Assembly (NCBI RefSeq): GCF_025561425.1
Contig: NZ_CP094824.1
Coordinates: 558,001-622,000, forward strand
Direction: 5' to 3'
From: Mammaliicoccus sciuri
Lineage (GTDB): Bacteria > Bacillota > Bacilli > Staphylococcales > Staphylococcaceae
DNA: 64,000 nucleotides
The notes under the pieces were generated by a model. The model ran no database searches. It was not told the DNA's origin and was given only the letters and a program-made list of their open reading frames with translations. Positions 19,218 to 28,356 of this stretch are shown piece by piece; position 1 is the first letter of the stretch, and each line of letters opens with the position of its first letter. Position numbers and translations under genes: made by a program.

Positions 19218-20032
19218 TACATGACTTCAATCATAATTTTAGTGATATATTCATTCTCATTATTTTTAATAACTGAATCAAATACATATTCTTCATATAC
19301 ATATTCACCCATCTTTAAATTCAATTCATCTATTTTATTTAACATTTTGTTATACGCTTCTTCAACATGTTCATCAATGCCTATATAATAACCGACTAAA
19401 TATTTCCCTTTTAACGTAACGGTATTTTTGTAGTGCTTTTTAGAATTTGGGGTATTCACATATAGGTAACTATAATGATAGTAATTACCACTTAAAATAT
19501 CATTTTTGTGCGTTACGACACCGATTGGCTGACTAGAAAAAATTTCGTGTGATTTCAGCTCATCAATAAACTGGTTAATCGATATTAAGAAATCGAGTTC
19601 TGAAGCATTCGCGATGTTGTCACTGATATAGAAAGTCATTTCATCATATTCTTCAATTTTAATTTGATCAAAGGAAGTTTCCATAGCATCTCTGATGAGT
19701 TGAATCTTACTATCAATGATCATTTCATTGTATTCTAAATGCTTCTTCTGTTCTTGAATCGTTTTCTTCTGTTGCGTCATCAAATTTAAAAAGTGCTCTG
19801 GTGATTTATTTTGTGTATATTCTTTAATTTCTTTTAATGGCATGCCGAGTTCTTTCAATAAAGTTATTACACTTATAAGTTCAATTTGTTTAATGGAGTA
19901 ATATCGGTACCCAATTTCGTTCTTATAATCTGGTTTGAAAAGATTGATTTTATCATAGTATATGAGTGTCTGACGGCTAACATTTGTTAAGCTTGCAAAC
20001 TCACTTATAGGTATTTGATTAATTTTTTGCAT
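19217..20032 (-). CDS. MerR-family regulator with effector-binding domain (BmrR-like)
   Basis: 271 residues. The N-terminal winged helix is typical (ISEFASLTNVSRQTLIYYDK, then GYRYYSIKQIELI), followed by a dimerisation coiled coil (residues 75-115) and a GyrI-like ligand domain to the end. The architecture is that of BmrR, which senses amphipathic drugs and activates a divergent efflux pump. The gene is divergent from a NorA-like MFS exporter with a palindromic site between them, so it is very probably that pump's regulator. The ligand is unknown. Confidence 0.85.
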   Translation of the reverse strand: MQKINQIPISEFASLTNVSRQTLIYYDKINLFKPDYKNEIGYRYYSIKQIELISVITLLKELGMPLKEIKEYTQNKSPEHFLNLMTQQKKTIQEQKKHLEYNEMIIDSKIQLIRDAMETSFDQIKIEEYDEMTFYISDNIANASELDFLISINQFIDELKSHEIFSSQPIGVVTHKNDILSGNYYHYSYLYVNTPNSKKHYKNTVTLKGKYLVGYYIGIDEHVEEAYNKMLNKIDELNLKMGEYVYEEYVFDSVIKNNENEYITKIMIEVM

Positions 20033-20049
20033 AAATTAAGTTCCTCCTA

Positions 20050-20078
20050 TTGACTGTATAGTTACTATACACTATAAA
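20050..20078 (+). promoter_or_regulatory. MerR operator/promoter of the NorA-like gene
   Basis: TTGACT (-35) at 20050-20055 and TATAAA at 20073-20078 are 17 bp apart; a TAAATT 19 bp away is also possible, as expected for MerR-activated promoters. The spacer holds the inverted repeat GTATAGTTACTATAC (20056-20070). This is the expected place for MerR-type DNA untwisting. Confidence 0.65.
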
Positions 20079-20185
20079 TTGTATATATTAAAGATTGCAT
20101 TATGTTATGCAAATCAAAATAAATAGATTAGAATATAGTGAAAATCACTTAATATTTGTAAAAGTAATGAAGAAGGAGGTCTAAA

Positions 20186-21331
20186 ATGAATAATAAGTTA
20201 AACGTTTTATATTTTAATATATTTTTAATGTTTTTAGGTATTAGTATTGTCATACCAGTATTGCCTACAATTTTGCATGATTTAGATTTAAATGGAAGTG
20301 ATTTAGGCATGCTGGTCGCAGTATTTGCAATGTTCCAAATGATCGCTTCACCGTTCGGAGGACGATTTGCAGATAAGTTTGGCAAAAAAATTATTATCAT
20401 TATCGGCCTGCTGTTATTCTCCATTTCAGAATTTATTTTCGCAATGGGTAATTCATTTTCAATACTTTTAGTTTCAAGAGTATTAGGTGGCATTAGTGCA
20501 GCGTTTGTCATGCCTGGTGTAAATGGTATGATTGGTGATTTATCAACTTCAGAAAATAGAGCAAAGAACTTTAGTTATATGTCAGCCGTTATTAATACAG
20601 GGTTCATAGTTGGACCGGGTGTAGGAGGATTCTTAGCAGAAATTTCGCATAGAATGCCTTTTTATTTTGCTGGTGCACTTGGCATCATCGCTTTGTTATT
20701 CTCGATATTCCTTTTAAAAGAAGCAAGTGACGATGATTCGAATGAAACAGCACGTCCAAAAGTCAAAGAGCCATTTCCATATAAAGTGTTTGTCGTACCC
20801 GTCATCATTATGTTGATATTGTCTTACGGTTTAGCATCTACAGAAACAATGTTCTCATTATATACAGCAGAGAAAGTAGGCTTTGAACCGAAAGATATTT
20901 CTATCGCGATTACAGGTGGCGCTATAGTAGGGGTTATATTCCAATTATTCTTATTCGAGAAACTTGTCGGTAAGATCGGTGAAATAAAATTAACGCTATT
21001 CTCATTAATCTACTCAGTGTTAATACTTGGTGCATTTGTATATGCCTCTCACTACATTACAGTGATGTTAGTCAGTTTCGTAATATTTATAGGATTTGAT
21101 TTAATCAGACCATCCATGACAAACTATTTCTCTAAATTAGCAGGTAATAACCAAGGTACTGCAGGTGGCTTGAACTCAGCTGCCACTAGCGTTGGTAACT
21201 TAATAGGTCCATTAGTAGCCGGAGCAGCATTCGATATTAAAATCGACTTCCCACTATTTATAGCCATGGCATTCTTTATCATCGCTTCAATTATCATCGT
21301 ATTTTATAGACCAGATAAATTAAAATTCTAA
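20186..21331 (+). CDS. NorA-like MFS multidrug efflux pump
   Basis: 381 residues, twelve predicted helices. The start NVLYFNIFLMFLGISIVIPV and the motif A region GGRFADKFGKK match NorA/Bmr. Motif C is GFIVGPGVGGFLAE, typical of drug:H+ antiporters of the 12-helix type. It is closest in memory to S. aureus NorA, though clearly divergent. It should export fluoroquinolones, dyes or quaternary ammonium compounds by proton antiport; specificity is inference. GAAGGAGG precedes the ATG, and control by the divergent MerR gene is likely. Confidence 0.87.
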   Translation: MNNKLNVLYFNIFLMFLGISIVIPVLPTILHDLDLNGSDLGMLVAVFAMFQMIASPFGGRFADKFGKKIIIIIGLLLFSISEFIFAMGNSFSILLVSRVLGGISAAFVMPGVNGMIGDLSTSENRAKNFSYMSAVINTGFIVGPGVGGFLAEISHRMPFYFAGALGIIALLFSIFLLKEASDDDSNETARPKVKEPFPYKVFVVPVIIMLILSYGLASTETMFSLYTAEKVGFEPKDISIAITGGAIVGVIFQLFLFEKLVGKIGEIKLTLFSLIYSVLILGAFVYASHYITVMLVSFVIFIGFDLIRPSMTNYFSKLAGNNQGTAGGLNSAATSVGNLIGPLVAGAAFDIKIDFPLFIAMAFFIIASIIIVFYRPDKLKF

Positions 21332-21334
21332 TAA

Positions 21335-21376
21335 AAAGTCAGGGACACCTCGCGTGATGTCCCTGACTTTCTTTTT
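21335..21376 (+). terminator. Terminator after NorA-like gene
   Basis: Perfect 13-base arms AAAGTCAGGGACA and TGTCCCTGACTTT around a 10-nt loop, then a T-rich tail. Confidence 0.9.
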
Positions 21377-21475
21377 TGGAGAAGTATATGGGGGTGAGGA
21401 GTAAGTTGGGGATGGTTAGATGGATAGTACGGACTGTATTTATAGAAATGGGAGCGACAAGAAAATTAGGAGGTC

Positions 21476-21543
21476 TGTATTTATCAAGATTGACCAAACA
21501 AGATAAATAGAAGCGTTGTATTTATCAAGATTGACCAAACAAG
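21476..21543. repeat. Hairpin repeat array, locus 1 (41-nt period)
   Basis: A 27-bp direct repeat at 21476-21502 and 21517-21543, offset 41 bases. The first unit forms arms TATTTATC (21478-21485) and GATAAATA (21502-21509) around the loop AAGATTGACCAAACAA. The second has lost its right arm, and a degenerate unit lies near 21434. The array is between convergent genes. The rest of 21377-21610 is G- or CA-rich spacer without a gene. Confidence 0.8.
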
Positions 21544-21611
21544 CAACATACGCACCTCACATACCGCCATCCCACACCAAATACACCCATCCACTACATC
21601 TCAAATATGAA

Positions 21612-21655
21612 AAAAGCTGAGGTAGCGGTCAATTTCCGCTGTCTCAGCTTTTCTT
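21612..21655. terminator. Bidirectional terminator downstream of mccB
   Basis: Stem AAAAGCTGAG...CTCAGCTTTT with an inner AGCGG/CCGCT pairing. A run on the left and T run on the right; it lies 5 bases beyond the mccB stop on the minus strand. Confidence 0.85.
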
Positions 21656-21659
21656 TTTA

Positions 21660-22802
21660 TTATATTTGGTTTAATGCTTGGTTTAAGTCTTCTACTAAGT
21701 CTTCTGTATCTTCTATACCGATAGATAAACGGATCATGCCGTCTGCGATACCTTCTTTATGACGAATTTCTGCTGGTATTGATGCATGTGTCATAAGACT
21801 TGGTACTGAAATTAAACTTTCTACTGCGCCTAAACTTTCTGCTAATGTGAATAATTTTGTGTGCTTAATGACTTCTTTTGCTTTTTCTACATCAGCGACT
21901 TCAAATGAAATGATACCTGGGTATCCTGAAGCTTGTTCGAAGTGAATGTCGCGATTCACATGGTCTTCATTTAATGGATGAATTGTTTTAACAACATTTT
22001 CATGTTTGTTTAGTAATGCTACGACTTCTTTAACGTTTCTATTAATTTGTTCTACTCTTAAACCTAATGTTTTGATACCACGTGTTAGTAAATAACTATC
22101 TTGAGGTCCTAAAATACCACCAGTTGAATTTTGGATGAAACCAATTCTTTCTCCAAGACTTTCGTTAGCTGTTACAACTAATCCTGAAACAACATCACTA
22201 TGTCCGCCTAAGTATTTTGTAGCTGAGTGAAGGACAATATCAGCACCTAGGTCTAATGGATTTTGGTAATAAGGTGTCATAAATGTATTATCTACAACAG
22301 TTAACATGTCATGTTTTTTAGCGATGTTACTTGCTGCTTTAATATCTGTTACTTGAAGTAACGGATTTGATGGTGTTTCGATAAATAACATTTTAGTTGT
22401 GTCTTTAATAGAAGATTCTATATTGCTTACATCAGTTGTATTGATAAAATCAAATTCAATACCGAAGCGAGAGAATACTTTTGTTAATGCACGGTAAGTA
22501 CCACCGTATACATCTGAATTAATTAAAATATGGTCACCTTTGTCTAATAACATGATGACTGCTGAGATTGCTGCCATACCTGAACCGAAAGCATAACCAT
22601 TAGTACCGTGTTCTAAATCCGCGATTAATGTTTCTAATGCTGTACGAGTAGGGTTAGCTGTTCTAGAATATTCATAACCTTGTCTTAAATTTCCGATTCC
22701 GTCTTGCTCATAAGTACTTGTTTGATAAATTGGTGTTGTTACCGCACCTGTATATGCATCTGTTGTTTTACCGCCATGGATGAGTAATGTTTTTTTATTC
22801 AT
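21660..22802 (-). CDS. mccB: Cystathionine gamma-lyase/gamma-synthase (MccB/MetB family)
   Basis: 380 residues, PLP-dependent Cys/Met-metabolism family. The PLP lysine is in HSATKYLGGHSD, preceded by ADIVL. The phosphate-binding SGMAAISA and substrate motif YSRTANPTRTALE are present. With an adjacent CBS-type enzyme it would convert homocysteine to cysteine by reverse transsulfuration. ATG at 22802 is preferred (GGAGGAAAAAATT before it), overlapping the end of mccA by 8 bases, so the two are coupled. mccA carries an internal stop, which may reduce expression here. Confidence 0.87.
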   Translation of the reverse strand: MNKKTLLIHGGKTTDAYTGAVTTPIYQTSTYEQDGIGNLRQGYEYSRTANPTRTALETLIADLEHGTNGYAFGSGMAAISAVIMLLDKGDHILINSDVYGGTYRALTKVFSRFGIEFDFINTTDVSNIESSIKDTTKMLFIETPSNPLLQVTDIKAASNIAKKHDMLTVVDNTFMTPYYQNPLDLGADIVLHSATKYLGGHSDVVSGLVVTANESLGERIGFIQNSTGGILGPQDSYLLTRGIKTLGLRVEQINRNVKEVVALLNKHENVVKTIHPLNEDHVNRDIHFEQASGYPGIISFEVADVEKAKEVIKHTKLFTLAESLGAVESLISVPSLMTHASIPAEIRHKEGIADGMIRLSIGIEDTEDLVEDLNQALNQI

Positions 22803-23700
22803 AATTTTTTCCTCCATAATTAAATATATTTTTAGACATATATCTATCACTGCCATCAGGAAAAATGACGACAATATGTCCTTGTTCGATTTGTTTTGAA
22901 ACGTCTATTGCTGCTTGTAATGCTGCGCCTGATGAACTACCAGCAAGAATACCTTCATTTAATGCAAGACCTGATACATTTGTAAATGCATCTTGATCCG
23001 AAATGACTTTAATATCATCGATTAAATCTCGCTTTAGAAATGGTGGCCACTTTTCAACGCCAATACCTTCAGTATCGTGAGCATGCGCTTCGCCACCAGC
23101 AAGAATGCTTCCTTCAGGTTCTACAATGATATTACGTACTTGATGTTTTTTCATGACTGTAGCTATTCCTGTAAAAGTTCCGCCAGAACCAGCGCCAGCA
23201 ATCAAATGTGTGATGTCTGGACATTGTTCAAGAATTTCTGTCGCTAAAGTATGAACATATGCTTGTGGATTTTGTTCATTTTCAAATTGATTGATGTAAT
23301 AAGCGCCATATTGTTCAGCGTAGGACTGTGCTTGTTGACGTGCACCTAACATACCTTCAGAACGTGGTGTTCTTCTTACTTCAGCACCTAAAGCTTTCAT
23401 AATATTCATTTTTTCTTCAGAAAAGCCTTCAGGTGCAAAGATAACGCAGTTCATATTGTAATGGTTCGCTACGATAGCAAGTCCAATACCTGTGTTTCCG
23501 GCAGTGGCTTCAACTATTGTATCACCAGAACGAATATTACCTTCAGCTAGTGCATGTTCTATCAGATGCTTGCCTAGTCAATCTTTGATGCTGCCACCTA
23601 AATTATAACTTTCTAATTTCGCAAATATTTTCACATTGTCTGTACTGTAATGTTCCAATAAGACAAGTGGCGTATTCCCGATTAAATCAAATGATTTCAT
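22795..23700 (-). pseudogene. mccA: Cysteine synthase/cystathionine beta-synthase (MccA) with in-frame TGA
   Basis: From ATG 23700 ([19 protein letters not shown]) the frame reads to GGSIKD, where TGA at 23580-23578 replaces the expected Arg of the SIKDR motif. This is right after the PLP lysine at about residue 41. The frame then continues intact for about 260 residues to the end, including the PLP-phosphate loop TAGNTGIG and the GAGSGGTFTG segment. A single C-to-T change (CGA to TGA) explains it. Total length (301) is normal. Unless TGA is read through or mis-called, the enzyme is lost while its partner mccB stays open. Confidence 0.88.
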
Positions 23701-23878
23701 CCCATTACCCCAATTTAAATTAATAAATATCTTAGTTTTTCAATAAGAATTATAGGTTAAACATTATTAAAAATCAACTAAATTAAATTTGTTAGAATAT
23801 TAAAAATATAATAAAAACAAAGTTAGTATATTTTTTATACTCAAAAGCATTGACATTTATTTGGAAGAGCGTTACAAT

Positions 23879-23896
23879 TATCTCGAAATCGAAATA
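23879..23896. promoter_or_regulatory. MhqR-type operator upstream of mhqR
   Basis: TATCTCGA, two bases, TCGAAATA: an 18-bp imperfect palindrome. Its right half equals that of the perfect palindrome before mhqE. Its place just upstream of the mhqR start suggests autoregulation. Confidence 0.7.
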
Positions 23897-23917
23897 ATAT
23901 TTGAATAGGTGATGAAC

Positions 23918-24349
23918 ATGGATAGAACGAAAGAATCATTAAAAGCGCTAGTAGGTATAAAACGTACAAATGATACGTTAGATCGTATTGTTAAACAAGA
24001 TATGAAGAACTACGGTTTAAATATTACTGAATTTGCTGTAATGGAACTTTTGTATCATAAAGGTGATCAACCTATTCAAAAAGTAAAACAACGCATCTTA
24101 ATTGCAAGCAGTAGTACAACTTACGTCATCGATCAACTTGTTAAGAAAGGCTATGTAACACGTCGACAAGATGAACAAGATAAACGTATTACGTATGCTG
24201 TTCTGACTGAAAGTGGCCATGAATTGATGGAACGTATTTTTCCACAACATGCTGAAACAATTGAACAAGCATTTTCTATATTAGATGACGAAGAGCTTGC
24301 GATTTTTCGTAGAGCACTTAAAAAAATAAGCGCAAATTCTACTGAGTAG
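23918..24349 (+). CDS. mhqR: MarR-family quinone-sensing repressor MhqR
   Basis: About 143 residues. The winged-helix segment is LIASSSTTYVIDQLVKKGYV with DEQDKRITYAVLTESG in the wing, very like S. aureus MhqR. It should repress the genes downstream and release them on quinone or electrophile stress. Start 23918 gives MDRTKESL, matching the family; ATG 23912 and GTG 23909 are in frame alternatives. Two TCGAAATA-containing palindromes flank the gene, consistent with control of itself and of mhqE. Confidence 0.85.
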   Translation: MDRTKESLKALVGIKRTNDTLDRIVKQDMKNYGLNITEFAVMELLYHKGDQPIQKVKQRILIASSSTTYVIDQLVKKGYVTRRQDEQDKRITYAVLTESGHELMERIFPQHAETIEQAFSILDDEELAIFRRALKKISANSTE

Positions 24350-24378
24350 AAGATAGCGCAAATTTTTTTACAACTTTT

Positions 24379-24396
24379 TATTTCGAATTCGAAATA
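24379..24396. promoter_or_regulatory. MhqR-type operator upstream of mhqE
   Basis: A perfect 18-bp palindrome, TATTTCGAATTCGAAATA, between mhqR and mhqE and related to the site before mhqR. It suggests that mhqE and the genes after it have their own MhqR-controlled promoter. Confidence 0.78.
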
Positions 24397-24421
24397 AAAA
24401 TAAAGAGAGAAGGAAACTATA

Positions 24422-25384
24422 ATGAGTAATCCAGAACTTATCGGTATCCATCACGTAACTGCCATGACAAATGATGCAGTAAGAAACTATGAATTTTTCA
24501 CACAAGTACTAGGTATGCGTTTAGTTAAGAAAACAGTAAACCAAGATGATATATATACGTACCATACATTTTTTGCAGATGATCAAGGGTCTCCAGGTAC
24601 AGACATGACATTCTTTGATTTTCCAAATAACCCGAAAGGTAGTCGTGGTACAAATTCAATTAGCCGTGTAGCATTCAGAGTGCCAAACGATGCAGCGCTT
24701 GAATATTATTTAAATCGCTTTGAAGAATTTGGCGTTAAACATGATGGTATCCAAGATTTATTCGGTAAAAAGGTATTACCCTTTGAAGAAGAAGACGGTC
24801 AAAGATATCAATTAATTTCAGATGAATTAAATGAAGGTGTTAAACCAGGTATTCCTTGGAAAAATGGTCCAGTACCTGAAGATAAAGCAATTTATGGATT
24901 GGGACCAATTGAAATTACAGTGAGCTATTATGAAGACTTAAAATCTGTATTGAAACAAGTTTACGGTATGAAACCAATTATTGAAGAAGATAACGTAACA
25001 TTGTTAGAAGTTGGAGAAGGCGGTAACGGTGGTCAAGTTATTTTGAGAAAAGACGACCAAGGTCCTGAAGCAAGACAAGGTTACGGTGAAGTACACCACG
25101 TGTCATTCAGATTAAAAGACCATGAAGCGATAAAAGCGTGGGAAGAAAAATATAACGAACTTCGCATTGGTAACTCAGGTAATGTTGATAGATATTATTT
25201 TGAAGCGATATACGCAAGAATCGGTCATATTCTTATAGAAGTATCTACTGATGGACCAGGATTTATGGGAGACGAACCTTATGAAACATTAGGTGAAAGT
25301 CTTGCATTACCACCATTCTTAGAAGCAAAACGTGACTACATTGAATCTGAAATTAAAGCTTTTGATACAAGTAGAGAACATTAA
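24422..25384 (+). CDS. mhqE: Ring-cleaving dioxygenase of the VOC family (MhqE)
   Basis: 320 residues, two vicinal-oxygen-chelate modules. Metal-ligand segments are GIHHVTAMT (residue 8 onward), EVHHVSFRL (about 220) and HILIEVSTDGPGF near the end. Family members open hydroquinone or catechol rings and help detoxify quinones. GAGAGAAGGA precedes the ATG. Its stop overlaps the ATG of the next frame (TAATG), indicating an operon with the flavin reductase and mhqD. Confidence 0.85.
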   Translation: MSNPELIGIHHVTAMTNDAVRNYEFFTQVLGMRLVKKTVNQDDIYTYHTFFADDQGSPGTDMTFFDFPNNPKGSRGTNSISRVAFRVPNDAALEYYLNRFEEFGVKHDGIQDLFGKKVLPFEEEDGQRYQLISDELNEGVKPGIPWKNGPVPEDKAIYGLGPIEITVSYYEDLKSVLKQVYGMKPIIEEDNVTLLEVGEGGNGGQVILRKDDQGPEARQGYGEVHHVSFRLKDHEAIKAWEEKYNELRIGNSGNVDRYYFEAIYARIGHILIEVSTDGPGFMGDEPYETLGESLALPPFLEAKRDYIESEIKAFDTSREH

Positions 25385-25404
25385 TGAGAAAAGGTGTGGT
25401 TAAG

Positions 25405-26010
25405 ATGAAGGAGATACGACCAGAAGTCTTATCGCAGAAAGAAAACTATAAATTGTTAATAGGATCTATTATTCCTAGACCAATTGCATTAGTAACGACA
25501 GAATCAGATGATAACGTACTGAATATAGCACCGTTTAGCTTTTTCAACGTTGTATCTTCAGACCCACCGATTCTTTCTATCGCAGTACAAAGAGTGAATG
25601 GTGAAATGAAAGATACTGCACGAAATATCATTCAGAATAAAGAAGCGGTCGTGCATATTGTAGATACAGATAATGTGCGTGATGCGAATCAAACAGCAGC
25701 TTTGTTAAGTCATGAAGAGAGTGAACTCGAACGTACGAATTTTGAAACAGTAGATTCAGTTGAAGTATCTGTGAAAGGCTTGAAGCAAAGTAAAGTTCGA
25801 TTTGAAGTGGTTCTATATGATGATATTGTAATTGAAAAAGACGGACAACCTATTTCAGATTTATTACTGCTAGAAGTAAAGTATTATCATTTTGATGAGC
25901 GTATTTATGAGGATGGCTATATTAATAAAGAAAAGCTCAATGCGGTAAGTAGACTTGCCGGGAATGATTATGCTGAAATTGGACACACATTCACAATAGA
26001 AAGACCATAA
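25405..26010 (+). CDS. Flavin reductase-like FMN-binding split-barrel protein
   Basis: About 201 residues. The opening LLIGSIIPRPIALVTTES and then NIAPFSFFNVVSSDPPILSI is the FMN-binding pattern of the flavin reductase-like family (PF01613). It may supply reduced flavin or reduce quinones directly. It lies between mhqE and mhqD in an evident operon, so quinone detoxification is the likely setting. Start 25405 gives the usual MKEIRPE; ATG 25384, overlapping the mhqE stop, is the alternative and would add seven residues. Confidence 0.8.
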   Translation: MKEIRPEVLSQKENYKLLIGSIIPRPIALVTTESDDNVLNIAPFSFFNVVSSDPPILSIAVQRVNGEMKDTARNIIQNKEAVVHIVDTDNVRDANQTAALLSHEESELERTNFETVDSVEVSVKGLKQSKVRFEVVLYDDIVIEKDGQPISDLLLLEVKYYHFDERIYEDGYINKEKLNAVSRLAGNDYAEIGHTFTIERP

Positions 26011-26030
26011 TATGATGGGAGATAGTAAAT

Positions 26031-26621
26031 ATGAAACATATTTTTAAACAAGGTGCACAAGGTAAACCAGTATTTCCATTACTTCACGGAACAGGTGGAG
26101 ATGAAAGAGATTTATTACCATTAGCAGAAATGCTTGATCCGACTTATAGTATTTTGAGTGTTAAAGGTGAAGTATCTGAGAATGGTATGGCTAGATATTT
26201 CAGAAGACTCGGAGAAGGGCAATATGACTTAGAAGATTTAGAATATAGAGGACATGAACTGTATCAATTTATAGAAGAATCATCTAAAGAATATGGGTTT
26301 AAATTAGAAGATGTTATTCCAGTAGGATTCTCTAATGGTTCTAATATGGCGATTAATCTCATATTAAGAGAACAAACACTATTTCAAAAATCATTACTCT
26401 TTGCACCACTTTATCCATTAGATTTAGAAAATAATCATAAAGATTTATCTCATTTTAATGTCTTTTTATCAATGGGTGCAAGAGATCCAATCGTTACAAA
26501 CGCACAAAGCGAGCGCGTGATAGAAATATTTAAAGAACGAAACGCAACCGTGACAGAAGCATGGGTTAACAGTCATGAAATAACGCAAGAAGCGGTACTT
26601 AAGGCAAGAGAAATATTATAA
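26031..26621 (+). CDS. mhqD: Carboxylesterase/phospholipase MhqD
   Basis: 196 residues, alpha/beta hydrolase. The oxyanion segment is LLHGTGGDERDLLPLA; the nucleophile Ser is in VGFSNGSNMA; Asp is in GARDPIV; the C-terminal His is in NSHEIT. It matches MhqD of S. aureus and Bacillus, induced by quinones, substrate unknown. GGGAGA precedes the ATG. It is last in the mhqE-flavin reductase-mhqD group and is followed by a strong terminator. Confidence 0.83.
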   Translation: MKHIFKQGAQGKPVFPLLHGTGGDERDLLPLAEMLDPTYSILSVKGEVSENGMARYFRRLGEGQYDLEDLEYRGHELYQFIEESSKEYGFKLEDVIPVGFSNGSNMAINLILREQTLFQKSLLFAPLYPLDLENNHKDLSHFNVFLSMGARDPIVTNAQSERVIEIFKERNATVTEAWVNSHEITQEAVLKAREIL

Positions 26622-26625
26622 AAAG

Positions 26626-26655
26626 AAGACCAGCTCGGGTGAGCTGGTCTTTTCT
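26626..26655 (+). terminator. Terminator after mhqD
   Basis: Perfect 11-base arms AAGACCAGCTC and GAGCTGGTCTT with a 4-nt loop, then TTTC. Confidence 0.9.
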
Positions 26656-26712
26656 TGTGTGAGGGAGAGTGGGGAGCGAGTATGGTGGGAGTATGGGTTG
26701 GAGTAGGAGTGG

Positions 26713-26865
26713 CTAACGTTCAAGAGTGGAAAACAAGATCGTTAGCGCACCAAATCGTAGTTGGAAATGAGTATAAATACACCAAATGAGCTATCTAACG
26801 ATCAAGAGTGGAAAACAAGATCGTTAGAAATTCTAACGTCCAAGAAAACGAAACAAGATCGTTAG
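26713..26865. repeat. Hairpin repeat array, locus 2
   Basis: Three 33-nt units at 26713-26745, 26795-26827 and 26833-26865. Each has 9-base arms (CTAACGATC/GATCGTTAG in the middle unit, one or two mismatches in the others) and a 15-nt loop (AAGAGTGGAAAACAA twice, AAGAAAACGAAACAA once). The first two are 82 bases (twice 41) apart, with a decayed unit between. The array lies between convergent genes; no gene is seen in 26656-26907. Confidence 0.85.
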
Positions 26866-26907
26866 CGCAGCAAATCTCAAGGATTCAAAGTGAAAAAATA
26901 ACATAAT

Positions 26908-26957
26908 AAAAAATCTCATGTTGCACTGAATAATTCAGGTACATGAGATTTTTTTAT
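26908..26957. terminator. Bidirectional terminator of ABC-2 permease gene
   Basis: Arms AAAAAATCTCATGT and ACATGAGATTTTTT around a 19-nt loop, just beyond the stop of the minus-strand permease gene. A and T runs on both sides. Confidence 0.85.
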
Positions 26958-26958
26958 T

Positions 26959-28254
26959 TTATGATGGTACTTCTGTTCTTTTTTCGCTATGTTTTCTAAG
27001 GATAGCTGCTGATATAGCTGATACCCCACCGAAGATGATAAAGCCAATAAACATCCACATTGTACTATTAAGTTCGATATCGTGGTGTAAATACAATAGT
27101 CCTCGTAATGTTTCTGCATAATGTCTAAATGGATTCCATCCGATCATATAGTCTTGATAAAATTGTGGCAACATTTGTGTTGGTAACATGATGAGTTGCA
27201 AACTAAAGAATAACAATACCATAAATAATGGAATAGCTTTGATACCTAACCATGTCATAAATCCTAAGATTAGACTGATGAATGCAAGGATTGCGATTGA
27301 AATGTATAAACCGATTTTAGTTGGTTCGTTAATTGTTACATCTAATACGTGCGTCATAAAGTAAATATATCCGAATCCGCTGATTAATGCTGTAACGATT
27401 GCACCGCCTAATTGGCCAAGTGAAGCGATAATACGGTCTTTAATTGTGATATTATTACTTGTTCTAAATGAGAAGAATAGAACAACTGACCCAACTAATG
27501 ATGCTAACCATACTGGTGTGAACATTAAGAGTGGTAAGTTTCCGTTAGCTTGATGTGATTTAACAGCGTTCATGTTTGTTTTATCCACTTTAATTGGATT
27601 TGTGATACCTTGAATATCTGAAGCTGAAACATCGACATCCATTTTATCTAGAGTTTGGATACCTTGTTTAGAAATTTGTGTATTCAGTTGATCACCGATA
27701 GTCGTTAACATTGTGTTCGCAAGTTGTGCACCTTGCATGCTTGAACCTTCGTTAACGATGATTTCAACTTGTCCTTGTTTCACCTTAACAGGTTCAACTT
27801 TGTTTTGTTCTTGCATTTTTTGAGCTTGTTCAGGTGGAATTTGTCCACTTTCGATTTTTTCTTTCATTTGTGACTGCATTTCTTTAATTTTTGCGTCTTG
27901 TACAGTTTTTTGAACTTTACTCATTGAATCTTTTGAAAGATTTTCATCTAAAATTAATGCCCCATAATATTTGTTGTCTTTGAAGCCTTGTTTTAAATCT
28001 TTCTTACTATCTACATCTACCCATTCAACTTTGTCTGATAAATCTTTATTGTCTTTAATTTTATCTGCAAAAGTTTTCCCGATATTGACATCTTTGTCTT
28101 GCATTGTTGTACCTTTATCTTGGTTTACAATCGCAATTGGGACTGATTTAGGTTCTGGATTATATGCTGGAATAAAAGCAATCGCTAATAATAAAAGTAT
28201 GACGATTACTAGAATAGGTGTCATCCAAAAAAGTTTCTTTTTGAAAATATTCAT
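26959..28254 (-). CDS. YhgE/Pip-like ABC-2 type membrane protein
   Basis: 431 residues. One N-terminal helix is followed by IPAYNPEPKSVPIAIVNQD, then a roughly 230-residue extracytoplasmic domain rich in Lys, Gln and Asp, then five C-terminal helices. This is the YhgE/Pip (ABC-2 permease-like, DUF3533) layout. No ATPase gene is adjacent. ATG 28254 is preferred as CAAGGAGGAAAAAT precedes it. It is divergent from a TetR regulator, a common pairing for export or envelope-stress membrane proteins. The substrate is unknown. Confidence 0.78.
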   Translation of the reverse strand: MNIFKKKLFWMTPILVIVILLLLAIAFIPAYNPEPKSVPIAIVNQDKGTTMQDKDVNIGKTFADKIKDNKDLSDKVEWVDVDSKKDLKQGFKDNKYYGALILDENLSKDSMSKVQKTVQDAKIKEMQSQMKEKIESGQIPPEQAQKMQEQNKVEPVKVKQGQVEIIVNEGSSMQGAQLANTMLTTIGDQLNTQISKQGIQTLDKMDVDVSASDIQGITNPIKVDKTNMNAVKSHQANGNLPLLMFTPVWLASLVGSVVLFFSFRTSNNITIKDRIIASLGQLGGAIVTALISGFGYIYFMTHVLDVTINEPTKIGLYISIAILAFISLILGFMTWLGIKAIPLFMVLLFFSLQLIMLPTQMLPQFYQDYMIGWNPFRHYAETLRGLLYLHHDIELNSTMWMFIGFIIFGGVSAISAAILRKHSEKRTEVPS

Positions 28255-28356
28255 ATTTTTTCCTCCTTGTTTAATGAACGTTGTGTTGATTATTAATAAC
28301 ATTGTTTATTATAATAGAATTTAAGATAGTTACAATCGTCAATTGTTTACGATACG

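Noticed and set aside
19217-21331. Acquired resistance island (MerR plus efflux pump plus nearby mph gene)
   Set aside because: No mobile element ends, no shift in composition and ordinary terminators between the genes; it looks like resident chromosome.
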